From: Photobacterium kagoshimensis
Lineage (GTDB): Bacteria; Pseudomonadota; Gammaproteobacteria; Enterobacterales; Vibrionaceae
Assembly: GCF_050337045.1 (NCBI RefSeq)
Contig: NZ_JAKJSO010000011.1
Span: forward strand, 62,001-126,000
Direction of reading: 5' to 3'
DNA length: 64,000 nucleotides
Of this stretch, positions 1 to 9,232 are shown piece by piece. Made by a program: the position numbers and the translations under genes. Each line of letters opens with the position of its first letter. Positions within the stretch are counted from its first letter, which is position 1. The notes beneath the pieces were generated by a model. It was not told where the DNA came from, searched no databases, and worked only from the letters and a program-made list of their open reading frames with translations.

Positions 1-314
1 TAAAAACATAAAAAAACATCAAACGTGAGAAGGCACGTAAAAACGTTATTACGTTGAAATCACTTGCACAGTAAAGATCGCTTTGATCACAGATCCTAAT
101 TACCCGCGAAAAACAGGTGAGGAATATCACCATTCCTCCCCTTTTTTAGTCATAAACGAAACAATAAGGATGGCTTGATGGTGATGAAATGAGGACGTTT
201 TGGGTGAGAATATTTTTTATAGTGCGCTACAAAAAACAACGCGTACCGTGATGTTAATCAGGTACGCGCATAAGAATGGTTTTTTATTCAATTCTTTAAT
301 TATTTTAACGAAAA
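1..314. other. Intergenic region downstream of ligA
   Basis: No coding region could be supported here. The stretch is AT-rich and holds the ligA terminator at its right end. A TTTGATCACA-type half-site near 89-98 recalls half a CRP site but has no good partner. The gene to the left lies outside the window. Confidence 0.5.
229..268 (-). terminator. Rho-independent terminator of ligA
   Basis: On the minus strand a GCGTACC...GGTACGC stem is followed by GTTGTTTTTTG. It lies about 45 bases past the ligA stop codon. The loop is rather long (about 13 nt), so efficiency is uncertain. Confidence 0.65.
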
Positions 315-2330
315 TTAACGTTGTGTAAAATCGACTAAGGCTTGTTCATCCCAGATTTCGATACCAAGCTCTTGCGCCTTAGCCAATTTAGAACCAGCGG
401 CTTCACCCGCAACCAATAGGTCAGTTTTTTTAGATACACTACCTGTGACTTTAGCGCCCATAGATTGCAGTAGCTCTTTGGCTTCTGAGCGGCCGAGTTG
501 CGACAAACTTCCCGTTAACACCACGGTTTTGCCTTCTAAAGGTCGTTCAACGCCTTCTTCTGGCTTATCTATCGCTGGCCACTCGATACCCACTTGCAGC
601 AAATCATCGATAACATCGGTATTGTGTTGCTCACGGAAGAAGTTGTAGATGTGTTCGGCCACAATGTCACCCACATCGCTCACTTCAATGAGCTGCTCTT
701 TAGTTGCAACTTTTATCGCCTCTAATGTTTCAAAGTGATTGGCTAAGTTTGCCGCCGTTGCTTCACCCACTTCACGGATACCTAACGAATACAAAAATCG
801 AGGTAAGGTCGTGACTTTTGAAGCAGCCAGTGAATCAACTAATTTCTGTGCCGATTTAGGGCCCATACGCTCTAAAACCGTTACCACACCGGCTGATAAC
901 TTAAATAGCTCCGCTGGCGTTGCGACCATTTCACGATCAACCAGTTGTTCGATCACTTTTTCGCCACAGCCATCCACGTCTAACGCTTTACGAGACACAA
1001 AATGCTTCAACGCCTCTTTACGTTGAGCTTGGCAAAATAAACCGCCTGAACAGCGTGAGACTGCTTCCCCTTCAACACGCTCAACGCGCGAACCGCACAC
1101 AGGGCAATCCGTTGGGAAGGTAATAAGTTTTGCATCATTAGGGCGACGCGATTCAACCACTGAGACAATCTGCGGAATCACATCCCCAGCCCGACGAATA
1201 ATGACGGTATCACCTATCATGACACCTAAACGCGCGACTTCATCGGCATTATGCAGCGTGGCATTGCTTACGGTAACACCGCCAACAAAGACAGGGGCTA
1301 ATTTAGCCACAGGGGTAACTGCACCTGTACGACCAACTTGGAACTCAACATTATTCAGCAGGGTCATTTCTTCTTGCGCAGGAAACTTATATGCAATCGC
1401 CCAACGCGGTGCGCGAGCAACAAAGCCTAAACGCTCTTGCAGGCTAATGGTGTCGACTTTAAATACCACCCCATCAATTTCATAAGGCAGCGATTCACGA
1501 CGCTCACCTATTTCTTGGTAATACGCGATAACAGCTTGAATACTCTCTAGCGGACGAATTTCAGGGCACATAGGTAACCCCCAGCCTTTAAGTTGTAGCA
1601 AACGTTCATACTGACTAGGCGCAAGCTCTTGCCCTTCGACGACCCCGACAGAGTACGCATAAAAGCTCAGTGGACGAGAGGCGGTAATTTTTGAATCTAA
1701 TTGGCGCAAGCTGCCCGCAGCGGCATTGCGAGGGTTAGCAAATGTCTTTTCACCTTTCTTTAAAGCGCGCTCGTTAAGTGCATCAAAACCGGCTTTAGGC
1801 ATAAACACTTCACCACGTACTTCCAGTCGTGCAGGCCAGTCGTCACCACGTAATTTCAGTGGGATCGAGCGGATAGTACGGACATTCGTTGTAATGTTCT
1901 CACCGGTCGTACCATCACCACGTGTCGCCGCTTGGGTCAACACGCCATTTTCATACATTAGACTAACCGCTAGGCCATCAAGCTTAGGTTCACCACAAAA
2001 AGTTACCTGTTGCTCAGAAGGCAAACGATCTAATAACCTTTTTTCAAACGCTTGGAGTTCTTCATCGTTAAATGCGTTATCCAGCGATAACATAGGCAGT
2101 TCATGCTTTATCTGGCTAAAACCATCTAATGGCGTCCCACCTACTCGCTGACTTGGAGAGTCGTTCGTTACCCACTCTGGGTGCTCGGTTTCAATCGCAA
2201 GCAGCTGTTGCATCAAACGATCATATTCAGCATCTGGGATCTCTGGGTTATCTTCTACATAGTAACGATACCCGTGATAAGTAAGCTGTTGACGCAACTC
2301 AGTTAGCTGCTGCTGAATATCAAGACTCAT
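315..2330 (-). CDS. ligA: NAD-dependent DNA ligase LigA
   Basis: This 671-residue protein has the length and layout of bacterial NAD-dependent DNA ligases, which seal nicks in replication and repair using NAD+. The adenylation motif KLDG has its catalytic lysine at about residue 116, matching the known site in the family. A four-cysteine zinc finger lies near 410-435, helix-hairpin-helix repeats follow, and a BRCT domain fills the last 80 residues. It sits downstream of zipA on the same strand, an order common in gammaproteobacteria, but a terminator separates the two, so ligA probably also has its own promoter. The ATG start gives the canonical N-terminal Ia domain. Nothing looks damaged. 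Confidence 0.98.
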   Translation of the reverse strand: MSLDIQQQLTELRQQLTYHGYRYYVEDNPEIPDAEYDRLMQQLLAIETEHPEWVTNDSPSQRVGGTPLDGFSQIKHELPMLSLDNAFNDEELQAFEKRLLDRLPSEQQVTFCGEPKLDGLAVSLMYENGVLTQAATRGDGTTGENITTNVRTIRSIPLKLRGDDWPARLEVRGEVFMPKAGFDALNERALKKGEKTFANPRNAAAGSLRQLDSKITASRPLSFYAYSVGVVEGQELAPSQYERLLQLKGWGLPMCPEIRPLESIQAVIAYYQEIGERRESLPYEIDGVVFKVDTISLQERLGFVARAPRWAIAYKFPAQEEMTLLNNVEFQVGRTGAVTPVAKLAPVFVGGVTVSNATLHNADEVARLGVMIGDTVIIRRAGDVIPQIVSVVESRRPNDAKLITFPTDCPVCGSRVERVEGEAVSRCSGGLFCQAQRKEALKHFVSRKALDVDGCGEKVIEQLVDREMVATPAELFKLSAGVVTVLERMGPKSAQKLVDSLAASKVTTLPRFLYSLGIREVGEATAANLANHFETLEAIKVATKEQLIEVSDVGDIVAEHIYNFFREQHNTDVIDDLLQVGIEWPAIDKPEEGVERPLEGKTVVLTGSLSQLGRSEAKELLQSMGAKVTGSVSKKTDLLVAGEAAGSKLAKAQELGIEIWDEQALVDFTQR

Positions 2331-2393
2331 GGCTAATCCTATTCACTCACACTGTTATCAAGCTGCGGACAAGCGCAGACCTGTTTAATACAC

Positions 2394-2420
2394 AAAAAAG
2401 CGGGCTCCCTGAGGAGCCCG
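2394..2420 (-). terminator. Terminator between zipA and ligA
   Basis: A GC-rich stem (CGGGCTCC / GGAGCCCG) with a 4-nt loop is followed on the minus strand by a run of six T. It should end zipA transcripts before ligA. Confidence 0.9.
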
Positions 2421-2450
2421 TCATAAACTATTGGGGTAACACTCAAGTCA

Positions 2451-3812
2451 CTAACCTTGGGTGTAGAACTTCGCTTTCTCACGGTATTCTGAGATCCGAT
2501 AAGGCGTGATCATATTACGCTCTTGATCGAGTACATCGGCACTTAACTCATCCGCAATTTGCTGAACCGTTTGCAACATCATATTGAAGTTCAAATCAGC
2601 ACGGCCGTGGCATGGCAGCATTAGGTAGAAGGCAATACCAGGGGTTTCGAAGTTTTCGATATCCTGCTGTGGGAAATTACCAGGCTGTACCATGTTGGTC
2701 ACAGAGAAAATAACAGGCTCTAAACCCGCTTTATCTGCATGACGGTGATAAACCGAGTTCTCACCAAAAATTAAACCATTTTGCTCAAGACTATTGAATA
2801 ATTTCATGCCTCGAAGTAATTCACCCTTACGCGCATGAATATTTAAAGCGATGTAAGAGCGCTCTAGTGGCGCAGGCTCAGGTATAGTAACTTCTGGCTC
2901 AGGCTCAACCACGTTTTCAACTGGCTGTTCAACAACAGTTTCTTCAACAACGGGCTCAGGTGAAGGTTCTAGAACGGGAGCTTCTTGCTGTGGTGCAACT
3001 TGAGCTGCAATTTCAGTCTCAGAAACAATCACAGTGTTGGTATCTAGCGCGGGCTCTGCAACAGCATCTGGTGAAGTATCAATAGCCGTAGTTGTCGCTG
3101 TAACAGGCTGAGCAATAGGCGCTGGTTGGCTATTTTCGACCGGTTGCTGCTGAATCACATCCGCAGAACCCGTCACAATATCAAGGTTGCCTAAACCTGG
3201 CTCATTGTCTTTATTTGCTTTGGGGGTGGCTGGCTGCGAGGTTACTGGTTGCTGAGCGGGTTGAGGCGCAATATGTTGGTTATGCGTCGTCACTTCAGGC
3301 TCAGTTGCCTGAACCTGTTGCACTGGTGCAGGCTGTACTGCGGCTTGTTGAGCAGGGGCAGGCTGTGGCGCGACGGTTTGACTTGCAACTTGAGATGCAG
3401 GTGTGAGCGTCGCCTGCGGAGCAACTTCCGTAAATTCAGGAGCGGATTTCGCAGACATCACAGGAAGATCATTGGCATTACTATGGTGACTGACTGCCGG
3501 TGCAGGTGTGTCTAACAAAGGGTCGGCTTCGATTTTGTCACCGAAGTTAACCGAGCCAGCTTTGGCAGGTTCCGACTGGAAATAAGGTGCAGATTCTTCC
3601 GTTTCGAAACCTTTAACGCGAACAGCGCCGACACCATCTTGATCAAAACCTTCATTATCAAGCGACTTTTGACCATCAAGTTTACCCACTGGCTTTGGTT
3701 TATCACCAAACTTAGTCGGTTTTTCTTTTCGACTTGTCCAAAGGCCATGCAACAATAGCGCGGAGATCATCAGCGCACCAACAATAATAAGAACCAGACG
3801 CAATTCCTGCAT
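2451..3812 (-). CDS. zipA: Cell division protein ZipA
   Basis: ZipA is an inner-membrane protein that tethers FtsZ filaments to the membrane at the septum. The 453-residue sequence begins with a hydrophobic anchor (about 5-25) followed by a basic stretch. A long Pro/Gln/Glu/Val-rich linker runs from about 110 to 315, and a compact C-terminal FtsZ-binding domain occupies about 318-453. It is longer than E. coli ZipA (328 residues), and the linker accounts for the difference. Position upstream of ligA supports the call. The linker is low-complexity (repeats such as QPAP and VVEE), as is usual for this region. Confidence 0.95.
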   Translation of the reverse strand: MQELRLVLIIVGALMISALLLHGLWTSRKEKPTKFGDKPKPVGKLDGQKSLDNEGFDQDGVGAVRVKGFETEESAPYFQSEPAKAGSVNFGDKIEADPLLDTPAPAVSHHSNANDLPVMSAKSAPEFTEVAPQATLTPASQVASQTVAPQPAPAQQAAVQPAPVQQVQATEPEVTTHNQHIAPQPAQQPVTSQPATPKANKDNEPGLGNLDIVTGSADVIQQQPVENSQPAPIAQPVTATTTAIDTSPDAVAEPALDTNTVIVSETEIAAQVAPQQEAPVLEPSPEPVVEETVVEQPVENVVEPEPEVTIPEPAPLERSYIALNIHARKGELLRGMKLFNSLEQNGLIFGENSVYHRHADKAGLEPVIFSVTNMVQPGNFPQQDIENFETPGIAFYLMLPCHGRADLNFNMMLQTVQQIADELSADVLDQERNMITPYRISEYREKAKFYTQG

Positions 3813-4271
3813 ACAATACTCTGAAATTAGCTTGTTAACCCAATCGGGGTAACGTGTTAAACATGTATTCGCTAGACCTAAGTAATACCATACTCAGAGA
3901 CTAACTCAATCCAACATTACGTATTAGCACACTGACATTGACAGAGCGTAATAAAGATCACAACTTATTACTTTAAGCTTTACCTTTCCGTCAGTCTGGC
4001 AACCCAATGACTGAGGTAAAGAATACATGCTGGTTGCTTTACTCTACCAAAACTCACTAAATAATGAGAACTTCTAACCGTAGAATCATCAAATATCGTG
4101 CCTTTGAGCGCACTTTTGGTTATTTTTCAAGCTAAGTGGTGGGTTGGTATTTAGCGATAGGCGCTAACAAAAGATCGAATATTTGCTTATCAGCGCTACT
4201 CCTCGTTAACATGTTGTTTGGCTCAACCTCTTTTGTTTCTTTCACAATGACGAGCCTCAACAGGAGCAGAT
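3813..4271. other. Divergent intergenic region zipA / cysZ
   Basis: This 459-base AT-rich region must contain the divergent promoters of zipA and cysZ. I found no convincing small ORF, hairpin or operator. A GAGC-containing Shine-Dalgarno-like stretch (CAGGAGCAG) precedes the cysZ start. Confidence 0.5.
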
Positions 4272-5027
4272 ATGCAAACACACTCACCAATTAAAGACCC
4301 TATCAGCGGTGCGGGCTATTTCTTTCGCGGATTATCGCTGGCATTAGAGCCAGGTACTCGCCGTTTTGTCCTGATGCCCCTTTTGGTCAACATCATTCTA
4401 TTTGGTAGTGCTTTTGGTTTTGTCCTTTCTCAACTCGACCAGTGGATTACTGGGTGGCTAGCGATGTTACCAGAATGGTTAGACTGGTTAAGCTACTTGC
4501 TTTGGCCTTTGCTTGCTATTGCGACTTTAGTAACTTTCTCTTATCTCTTTAGTACCATAGCCAACTGGATTGCCGCCCCCTTTAACGGCCTATTAGCGGA
4601 ACAATTAGAAGCCAAGCTAACGGGCGAGAAGTTGCCTGATGCCAGCGTAAAAGACTTACTTAAAGATGTTCCTCGCATCATGCACCGCGAATGGATAAAG
4701 CTAAAGTACTACCTTCCTAAGGCGCTGGGGTTACTGATTTTATTGTGGATCCCAGCTATAGGTCAGACAGTTGGCCCTGTGCTGTGGTTCCTCTTCAGCG
4801 CGTGGATGATGACAATTCAATACGCCGACTACCCGTTTGATAATCATAAAGTGCCCTTCGTATCGATGCGCGATGCCCTAAAAGTTAAACGCGGTAAATC
4901 ATTAAGTTTTGGTAGCCTAGTGATGCTATTTACCATGACCCCTATTCTCAATTTGTTTGTAATGCCTATTGCCGTATGTGGTGCCACTGCAATGTGGGTT
5001 GATCATTACCGTAAAGACTACCGTTAA
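4272..5027 (+). CDS. cysZ: Sulfate transporter CysZ
   Basis: CysZ is an inner-membrane protein that imports sulfate for cysteine synthesis (EI24/DUF540 family). The 251-residue product has hydrophobic segments at about 30-55, 70-100, 150-178 and 205-235, the family pattern, and ends with the typical basic tail. It lies directly upstream of cysK in the same direction, the arrangement seen in E. coli and vibrios, so the two serve the same pathway. An AGGAG motif sits about 5 bases before the ATG. The 144-base gap to cysK suggests cysK can also be expressed alone. Confidence 0.95.
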   Translation: MQTHSPIKDPISGAGYFFRGLSLALEPGTRRFVLMPLLVNIILFGSAFGFVLSQLDQWITGWLAMLPEWLDWLSYLLWPLLAIATLVTFSYLFSTIANWIAAPFNGLLAEQLEAKLTGEKLPDASVKDLLKDVPRIMHREWIKLKYYLPKALGLLILLWIPAIGQTVGPVLWFLFSAWMMTIQYADYPFDNHKVPFVSMRDALKVKRGKSLSFGSLVMLFTMTPILNLFVMPIAVCGATAMWVDHYRKDYR

Positions 5028-5060
5028 GTCAGCGCAGCTAATTTCAAAGAGCGATGGATC

Positions 5061-5092
5061 GTTATACTTTTTATAACAATAAGATATAACGA
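5061..5092 (+). promoter_or_regulatory. Possible CysB-type control region before cysK
   Basis: An inverted repeat GTTATA...TATAAC (5061-5077) followed by another TATAAC sits about 100 bases upstream of cysK. CysB sites are AT-rich and contain ATAAC-like half-sites, so this is a candidate activator site. It is inference only. Confidence 0.3.
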
Positions 5093-5171
5093 TTTATTCC
5101 TTTGCAAATACGGCAACAAGGTTATGCTTAATGTGTCTTAAGTTGAAACCTGTTACGAAGGAACGGCACTC

Positions 5172-6140
5172 ATGAGCAAAATTTACGAAGATAACACGCT
5201 TACTATTGGCAACACTCCACTGGTTCGCTTGAATCGTGTCAGTAATGGCAAGGTGTTAGCAAAAATTGAAGCACGCAACCCTAGCTTCAGTGTGAAATGC
5301 CGTATCGGCGCAAACATGATTTGGGATGCAGAGAAAAAAGGTACCCTAAAAGAAGGTATTGAGCTGGTAGAGCCTACCTCTGGTAATACAGGTATTGCCC
5401 TTGCGTACGTTGCAGCTGCGCGAGGCTATAAACTCACGCTAACTATGCCTGAAAGCATGAGCCTAGAACGCCGTAAGCTACTCAAAGCCCTTGGTGCAAA
5501 CCTCGTACTAACAGAGGCAGCTAAAGGCATGAAAGGGGCGATTGAAAAAGCCGAAGAAATTGTTGCCTCAAACCCGAGCCACTACCTATTGCTTCAGCAA
5601 TTCAATAACCCTGCCAACCCAGAAATTCATGAGAAAACCACAGGCCCAGAGATCTGGGACGCCACCGATGGTGAAATTGATGTCTTTGTTTCTGGTGTAG
5701 GTACGGGTGGTACGCTAACGGGCGTGAGTCGCTTCATTAAGCAAACCAAAGGTAAAGCAATTACAACCGTTGCCGTTGAGCCAAGTGAATCACCTGTGAT
5801 TACTCAAGTACTTAATGGCGATGCGGTTCAACCGGCACCTCATAAAATCCAAGGGATTGGCGCAGGATTCATTCCTGGCAACCTTGAATTAGACCTTATT
5901 GACGAAGTTGAGCTTGTAAGTTCAGACGATGCGATTGAAATGGCGCAACGCCTTATGAAAGAAGAAGGTATTCTGGCGGGTATTTCATCAGGTGCGGCGG
6001 TTGTCGCTGCCAATAACATCGCTTCGCGTCCAGAATATGCAGATAAAAATATCGTTGTGATCCTACCTAGTTCAGGTGAGCGATACCTATCGACAGCATT
6101 ATTTGCGGGTATCTTCACAGAAAAAGAAACCCAACAGTGA
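5172..6140 (+). CDS. cysK: Cysteine synthase A
   Basis: CysK is the PLP enzyme O-acetylserine sulfhydrylase, which makes L-cysteine from O-acetylserine and sulfide in the cytosol. The 322-residue sequence shows the PLP lysine K42 in a SVKCRIG context, the substrate loop TSGNTG near 69-74, the phosphate-binding glycine loop GTGGTLTG near 178-185, and SGAAV near 270. Length and motifs match CysK rather than CysM. It follows cysZ and ends at a strong terminator. A GAAGGAA Shine-Dalgarno site precedes the ATG. Confidence 0.97.
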   Translation: MSKIYEDNTLTIGNTPLVRLNRVSNGKVLAKIEARNPSFSVKCRIGANMIWDAEKKGTLKEGIELVEPTSGNTGIALAYVAAARGYKLTLTMPESMSLERRKLLKALGANLVLTEAAKGMKGAIEKAEEIVASNPSHYLLLQQFNNPANPEIHEKTTGPEIWDATDGEIDVFVSGVGTGGTLTGVSRFIKQTKGKAITTVAVEPSESPVITQVLNGDAVQPAPHKIQGIGAGFIPGNLELDLIDEVELVSSDDAIEMAQRLMKEEGILAGISSGAAVVAANNIASRPEYADKNIVVILPSSGERYLSTALFAGIFTEKETQQ

Positions 6141-6177
6141 TCACACTTTTAAGTGAATCATGACAGTTTGTTGACGA

Positions 6178-6204
6178 AAAAAGCCCCCTCGAGGGGCTTT
6201 TTTG
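6178..6204 (+). terminator. Terminator of cysK
   Basis: An AAGCCCC / GGGGCTT stem with a 4-nt loop is followed by six T on the plus strand, 40 bases after the cysK stop. The matching A-run on the left makes it usable in both directions. Confidence 0.93.
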
Positions 6205-6442
6205 TTGCTTTTTAAACGCGGTTTTACTATAAAACCGATGCGTTTTATTTTTAGCATCAAAATAAAAGGACACAAAACAGTCCATTTGATGTGACCAAGG
6301 CAAAATAACTCATCAAACTTTGACTTGGATTAAGCAATTATGACGCGCAGTTGGTTAATTTATTCATCGAGATAAACAAACCATCTCAGTCACTATAAGC
6401 TAAAATATTTTTACGCAAAGATTACATAATATTTCAAATATC

Positions 6443-6450
6443 GGGGTGAA
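6443..6450 (+). promoter_or_regulatory. ptsH ribosome-binding site and likely sRNA target
   Basis: The octamer GGGGTGAA just before the ptsH ATG is its Shine-Dalgarno region. It is the exact complement of the unpaired UUCACCCC segment in the small RNA encoded at 32519-32913 (minus strand). Pairing there would block ribosome entry. Confidence 0.55.
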
Positions 6451-6452
6451 AA

Positions 6453-6710
6453 ATGTATCAGAAGCAAGTTGAAATCACTGCAGAAAACGGCCTACACACT
6501 CGTCCAGCAGCGCAATTCGTAAAAGAAGCGAAAGCATTCGACGCTGACATTACAGTTACTTCTAACGGTAAAAGCGCAAGCGCGAAAAGCCTATTCAAAC
6601 TACAAACTCTAGGCCTAGTAAAAGGTACTTTAGTAACAATTTCTGCTGAAGGCGCACAAGCTCAAGAAGCAGTTGACCACCTTGTTGCTCTAATGGATAC
6701 ACTGCACTAA
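6453..6710 (+). CDS. ptsH: Phosphocarrier protein HPr
   Basis: HPr carries phosphate from enzyme I to the sugar-specific EIIA proteins of the phosphotransferase system (PTS) in the cytosol. The 85-residue protein has the phospho-acceptor H15 in the LHTRPAA motif and S46 in the ASAKSLFKLQ motif, both at canonical positions, and the standard length. It is the first gene of ptsH-ptsI-crr. Its Shine-Dalgarno region could pair with the small RNA found elsewhere in this window. Codon use is strongly biased, as expected of a highly expressed gene. Confidence 0.98.
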   Translation: MYQKQVEITAENGLHTRPAAQFVKEAKAFDADITVTSNGKSASAKSLFKLQTLGLVKGTLVTISAEGAQAQEAVDHLVALMDTLH

Positions 6711-6765
6711 GTTGCAAGTAATTCGTTAAGTCCCTAGTTTTTATAGAACAAATTAAGGTAAGGTT

Positions 6766-8493
6766 ATGATTTCAGGTATCCTGGCATCTCCTGGTATTGC
6801 TTTTGGTAAAGCACTACTACTGCAAGAAGACGAGATTGTCCTAAACAAATCTTCAATCCCTGCAGACCAGATCGAAAACGAAATTCAACGTTTCTTCGAC
6901 GCTCGAAAAAAATCTGCTGAGCAACTAGAAGTAATCAAAGAAAAAGCACGTGTCACCTTTGGTGAAGAGAAAGAAGCGATCTTTGAAGGTCACATCATGT
7001 TGCTTGAAGATGAGGAGCTTGAAGAAGAAATCATAGCCTTCATTAAAGAAAACAACGCATCAGCTGATTTCGCGATTCACTCTATCATTGAAGAGCAAGC
7101 GGTAACGCTAGAATCACTAGATGACGAATACCTAAAAGAACGTGCAACAGATATCCGTGATATCGGTACACGTTTTGTTAAAAACGCACTAGGCATTAAC
7201 GTTGTTAACCTAAGCGCGATCAACGAGGAAGTTATCCTTGTTGCTAACGACTTAACACCATCTGAAACAGCACAAATTAACCTTGATTACGTGCTAGGTT
7301 TCATCACAGACATCGGTGGTCGTACATCTCACACTTCTATCATGGCGCGTTCACTAGAGCTTCCAGCTATCGTTGGTACTAACGATATTACAGCTAAAGT
7401 GCAAAACGGCGACATGCTAATGCTAGACGGTATCAATAACAAAATTGTTATCAACCCTTCTGAAGACGAACTAGCGCAATTCAAAGCAACTCGCGACGAA
7501 TACCTAGCTGAAAAAGAAGAACTAGCAAAACTGAAAGATCTACCTGCTATCACGCTTGACGGCAAGCAAGTAGAGGTTTGCGGTAACATTGGTACAGTTA
7601 AAGACTGTGACGGCGTTAACCGTAACGGCGGTGAAGGCGTTGGTCTGTACCGTACAGAATTCCTATTTATGGACCGTGATGCACTTCCGACAGAAGAAGA
7701 GCAATACGTAGCTTACAAAGACGTTGCTGAAGCTATGCACGGTGAATCAGTGATTATCCGTACTATGGATATCGGTGGTGATAAAGATCTTCCTTACCTA
7801 GATCTTCCTAAAGAAATGAACCCATTCTTGGGTTGGCGTGCAATTCGCATCAGCTTAGACCGTCGTCAAATTCTTCGCGACCAACTACGTGCTATTCTAC
7901 GTGCATCGGCTCACGGTAAAATCCGTATCATGTTCCCAATGATTATCTCTGTTGAGGAAATCCGCGAACTGAAAGCCGCAATCGAAGAATACAAAGTAGA
8001 GTTACGCGCTGAAGAACTTGCGTTTGACGAAGACATCGAAATCGGTGTTATGGTTGAAACGCCAGCAGCAGCTGCAATTGCACACCACTTAGCAAAAGAA
8101 GTTGCCTTCTTTAGCATTGGTACAAACGACTTAACCCAGTATACTTTAGCAGTTGACCGTGGTAACGAGATGATTTCTCACCTTTACAACCCACTATCAC
8201 CTGCAGTACTTACCGTGATCAAGCAAGTTATCGATGCTTCTCACAAAGAAGGTAAGTGGACAGGTATGTGTGGTGAGCTAGCAGGTGATGAGCGTGCAAC
8301 CCTACTTCTTCTTGGTATGGGTCTAGACGAGTTCAGCATGAGTGCTATTTCGATTCCTCGCATCAAGAAAGTTATCCGTAACGCTAACTTTGCTGATGTA
8401 AAAGCAATGGCTGAGCATGCACTTGCTCTACCTACTGCGGCTGAGATCGAAGCCCACGTAGAAAAATTCATCGCAGAAAAGACCATGTGCTAA
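6766..8493 (+). CDS. ptsI: PTS enzyme I
   Basis: Enzyme I takes phosphate from phosphoenolpyruvate and passes it to HPr, the first step of PTS sugar uptake. The 575-residue sequence has the usual length. Its active histidine lies in GGRTSHTSIMARS near 189-190, and the PEP-binding barrel motifs MDIGGDKDLPY (near 330), ISLDRR and FSIGTNDLTQY (near 450) follow. The catalytic cysteine is in GMCGELAGD near 500. The gene is 55 bases after ptsH and 43 before crr, in one operon. AAGGTAAGG precedes the ATG. Confidence 0.98.
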   Translation: MISGILASPGIAFGKALLLQEDEIVLNKSSIPADQIENEIQRFFDARKKSAEQLEVIKEKARVTFGEEKEAIFEGHIMLLEDEELEEEIIAFIKENNASADFAIHSIIEEQAVTLESLDDEYLKERATDIRDIGTRFVKNALGINVVNLSAINEEVILVANDLTPSETAQINLDYVLGFITDIGGRTSHTSIMARSLELPAIVGTNDITAKVQNGDMLMLDGINNKIVINPSEDELAQFKATRDEYLAEKEELAKLKDLPAITLDGKQVEVCGNIGTVKDCDGVNRNGGEGVGLYRTEFLFMDRDALPTEEEQYVAYKDVAEAMHGESVIIRTMDIGGDKDLPYLDLPKEMNPFLGWRAIRISLDRRQILRDQLRAILRASAHGKIRIMFPMIISVEEIRELKAAIEEYKVELRAEELAFDEDIEIGVMVETPAAAAIAHHLAKEVAFFSIGTNDLTQYTLAVDRGNEMISHLYNPLSPAVLTVIKQVIDASHKEGKWTGMCGELAGDERATLLLLGMGLDEFSMSAISIPRIKKVIRNANFADVKAMAEHALALPTAAEIEAHVEKFIAEKTMC

Positions 8494-8536
8494 TAGAATA
8501 GTCACAGGTAAAATAACAACGCTTAGGAGCAACAAT

Positions 8537-9046
8537 ATGGGTCTGTTTGACAAACTAAAGAAGCTGGTTTCTGACGATAGCAGCGAAGCTGGTGCAATTG
8601 AAATCATTGCTCCACTATCTGGCGAAATCGTAAACATCGAAGACGTGCCAGATGTAGTATTTGCAGAAAAAATCGTTGGTGACGGTATCGCTATCAAACC
8701 TGCTGGCAACAAGATGGTTGCACCAGTAAACGGTACTATCGGTAAAATTTTCGAAACTAACCACGCTTTCTCTATCGAATCTGACGACGGCATCGAGCTT
8801 TTCGTTCACTTCGGTATCGATACTGTTGAACTTAAAGGTGAAGGCTTTACTCGCATCGCTGAAGAAGGTCAATCTGTTAAAGTTGGCGACACTATCATCG
8901 AATTCGATCTAGCGCTTCTTGAAGAGAAAGCTAAATCAACTCTAACGCCTGTTGTTATTTCTAACATGGACGAAATCAAAGAGTTGAACAAGCTATCTGG
9001 TGCGACAACTGTGGGTGAAACTCCAGTTCTACGCATCAAGAAATAA
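8537..9046 (+). CDS. crr: Glucose-specific PTS enzyme IIA (EIIA-Glc)
   Basis: EIIA-Glc passes phosphate from HPr to the glucose permease, and in related bacteria also regulates adenylate cyclase and non-PTS permeases. The 169-residue protein has the standard length and the two active-site histidines, H76 (NHAFSIES) and H91 (FVHFGIDTVEL). The membrane-binding N-terminal helix MGLFDKLKKLV is present. It is the last gene of ptsHI-crr and is followed by a strong terminator. TTAGGAGC precedes the ATG. Confidence 0.98.
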   Translation: MGLFDKLKKLVSDDSSEAGAIEIIAPLSGEIVNIEDVPDVVFAEKIVGDGIAIKPAGNKMVAPVNGTIGKIFETNHAFSIESDDGIELFVHFGIDTVELKGEGFTRIAEEGQSVKVGDTIIEFDLALLEEKAKSTLTPVVISNMDEIKELNKLSGATTVGETPVLRIKK

Positions 9047-9065
9047 GATTGTTTAAATCTTAAAT

Positions 9066-9094
9066 AAAAACGCCACCTTCGGGTGGCGTTTTTG
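9066..9094 (+). terminator. Terminator of ptsHI-crr
   Basis: A CGCCACC / GGGTGGCG stem with a TTC-type loop is flanked by A5 and T5, starting 20 bases after the crr stop. Confidence 0.93.
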
Positions 9095-9127
9095 TTTCTG
9101 AGCTATGCTCAAATACATTGCAGATAC

Positions 9128-9176
9128 AAAAAAGCGAAGCTACTTATCCAAATAGGTATCAGTATCTTCGCTTCTT
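9128..9176 (-). terminator. Terminator of the Dyp peroxidase gene
   Basis: On the minus strand an AAGCGAAG ... CTTCGCTT stem with a long internal loop is followed by a T-run. It lies about 60 bases past the peroxidase stop. Confidence 0.6.
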
Positions 9177-9232
9177 ACATTGCTCTGCCAGTCTAACGAC
9201 GAGACCTCCTCGTTACACTAAGCAACTCACAA

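Noticed and set aside
89..98. CRP site in the first 314 bases
   Set aside because: Only one half-site is recognisable and no promoter or gene start is linked to it in the window.
1726..2151. 141-codon plus-strand ORF inside ligA
   Set aside because: Lies wholly opposite a strongly supported gene and has no independent signals.
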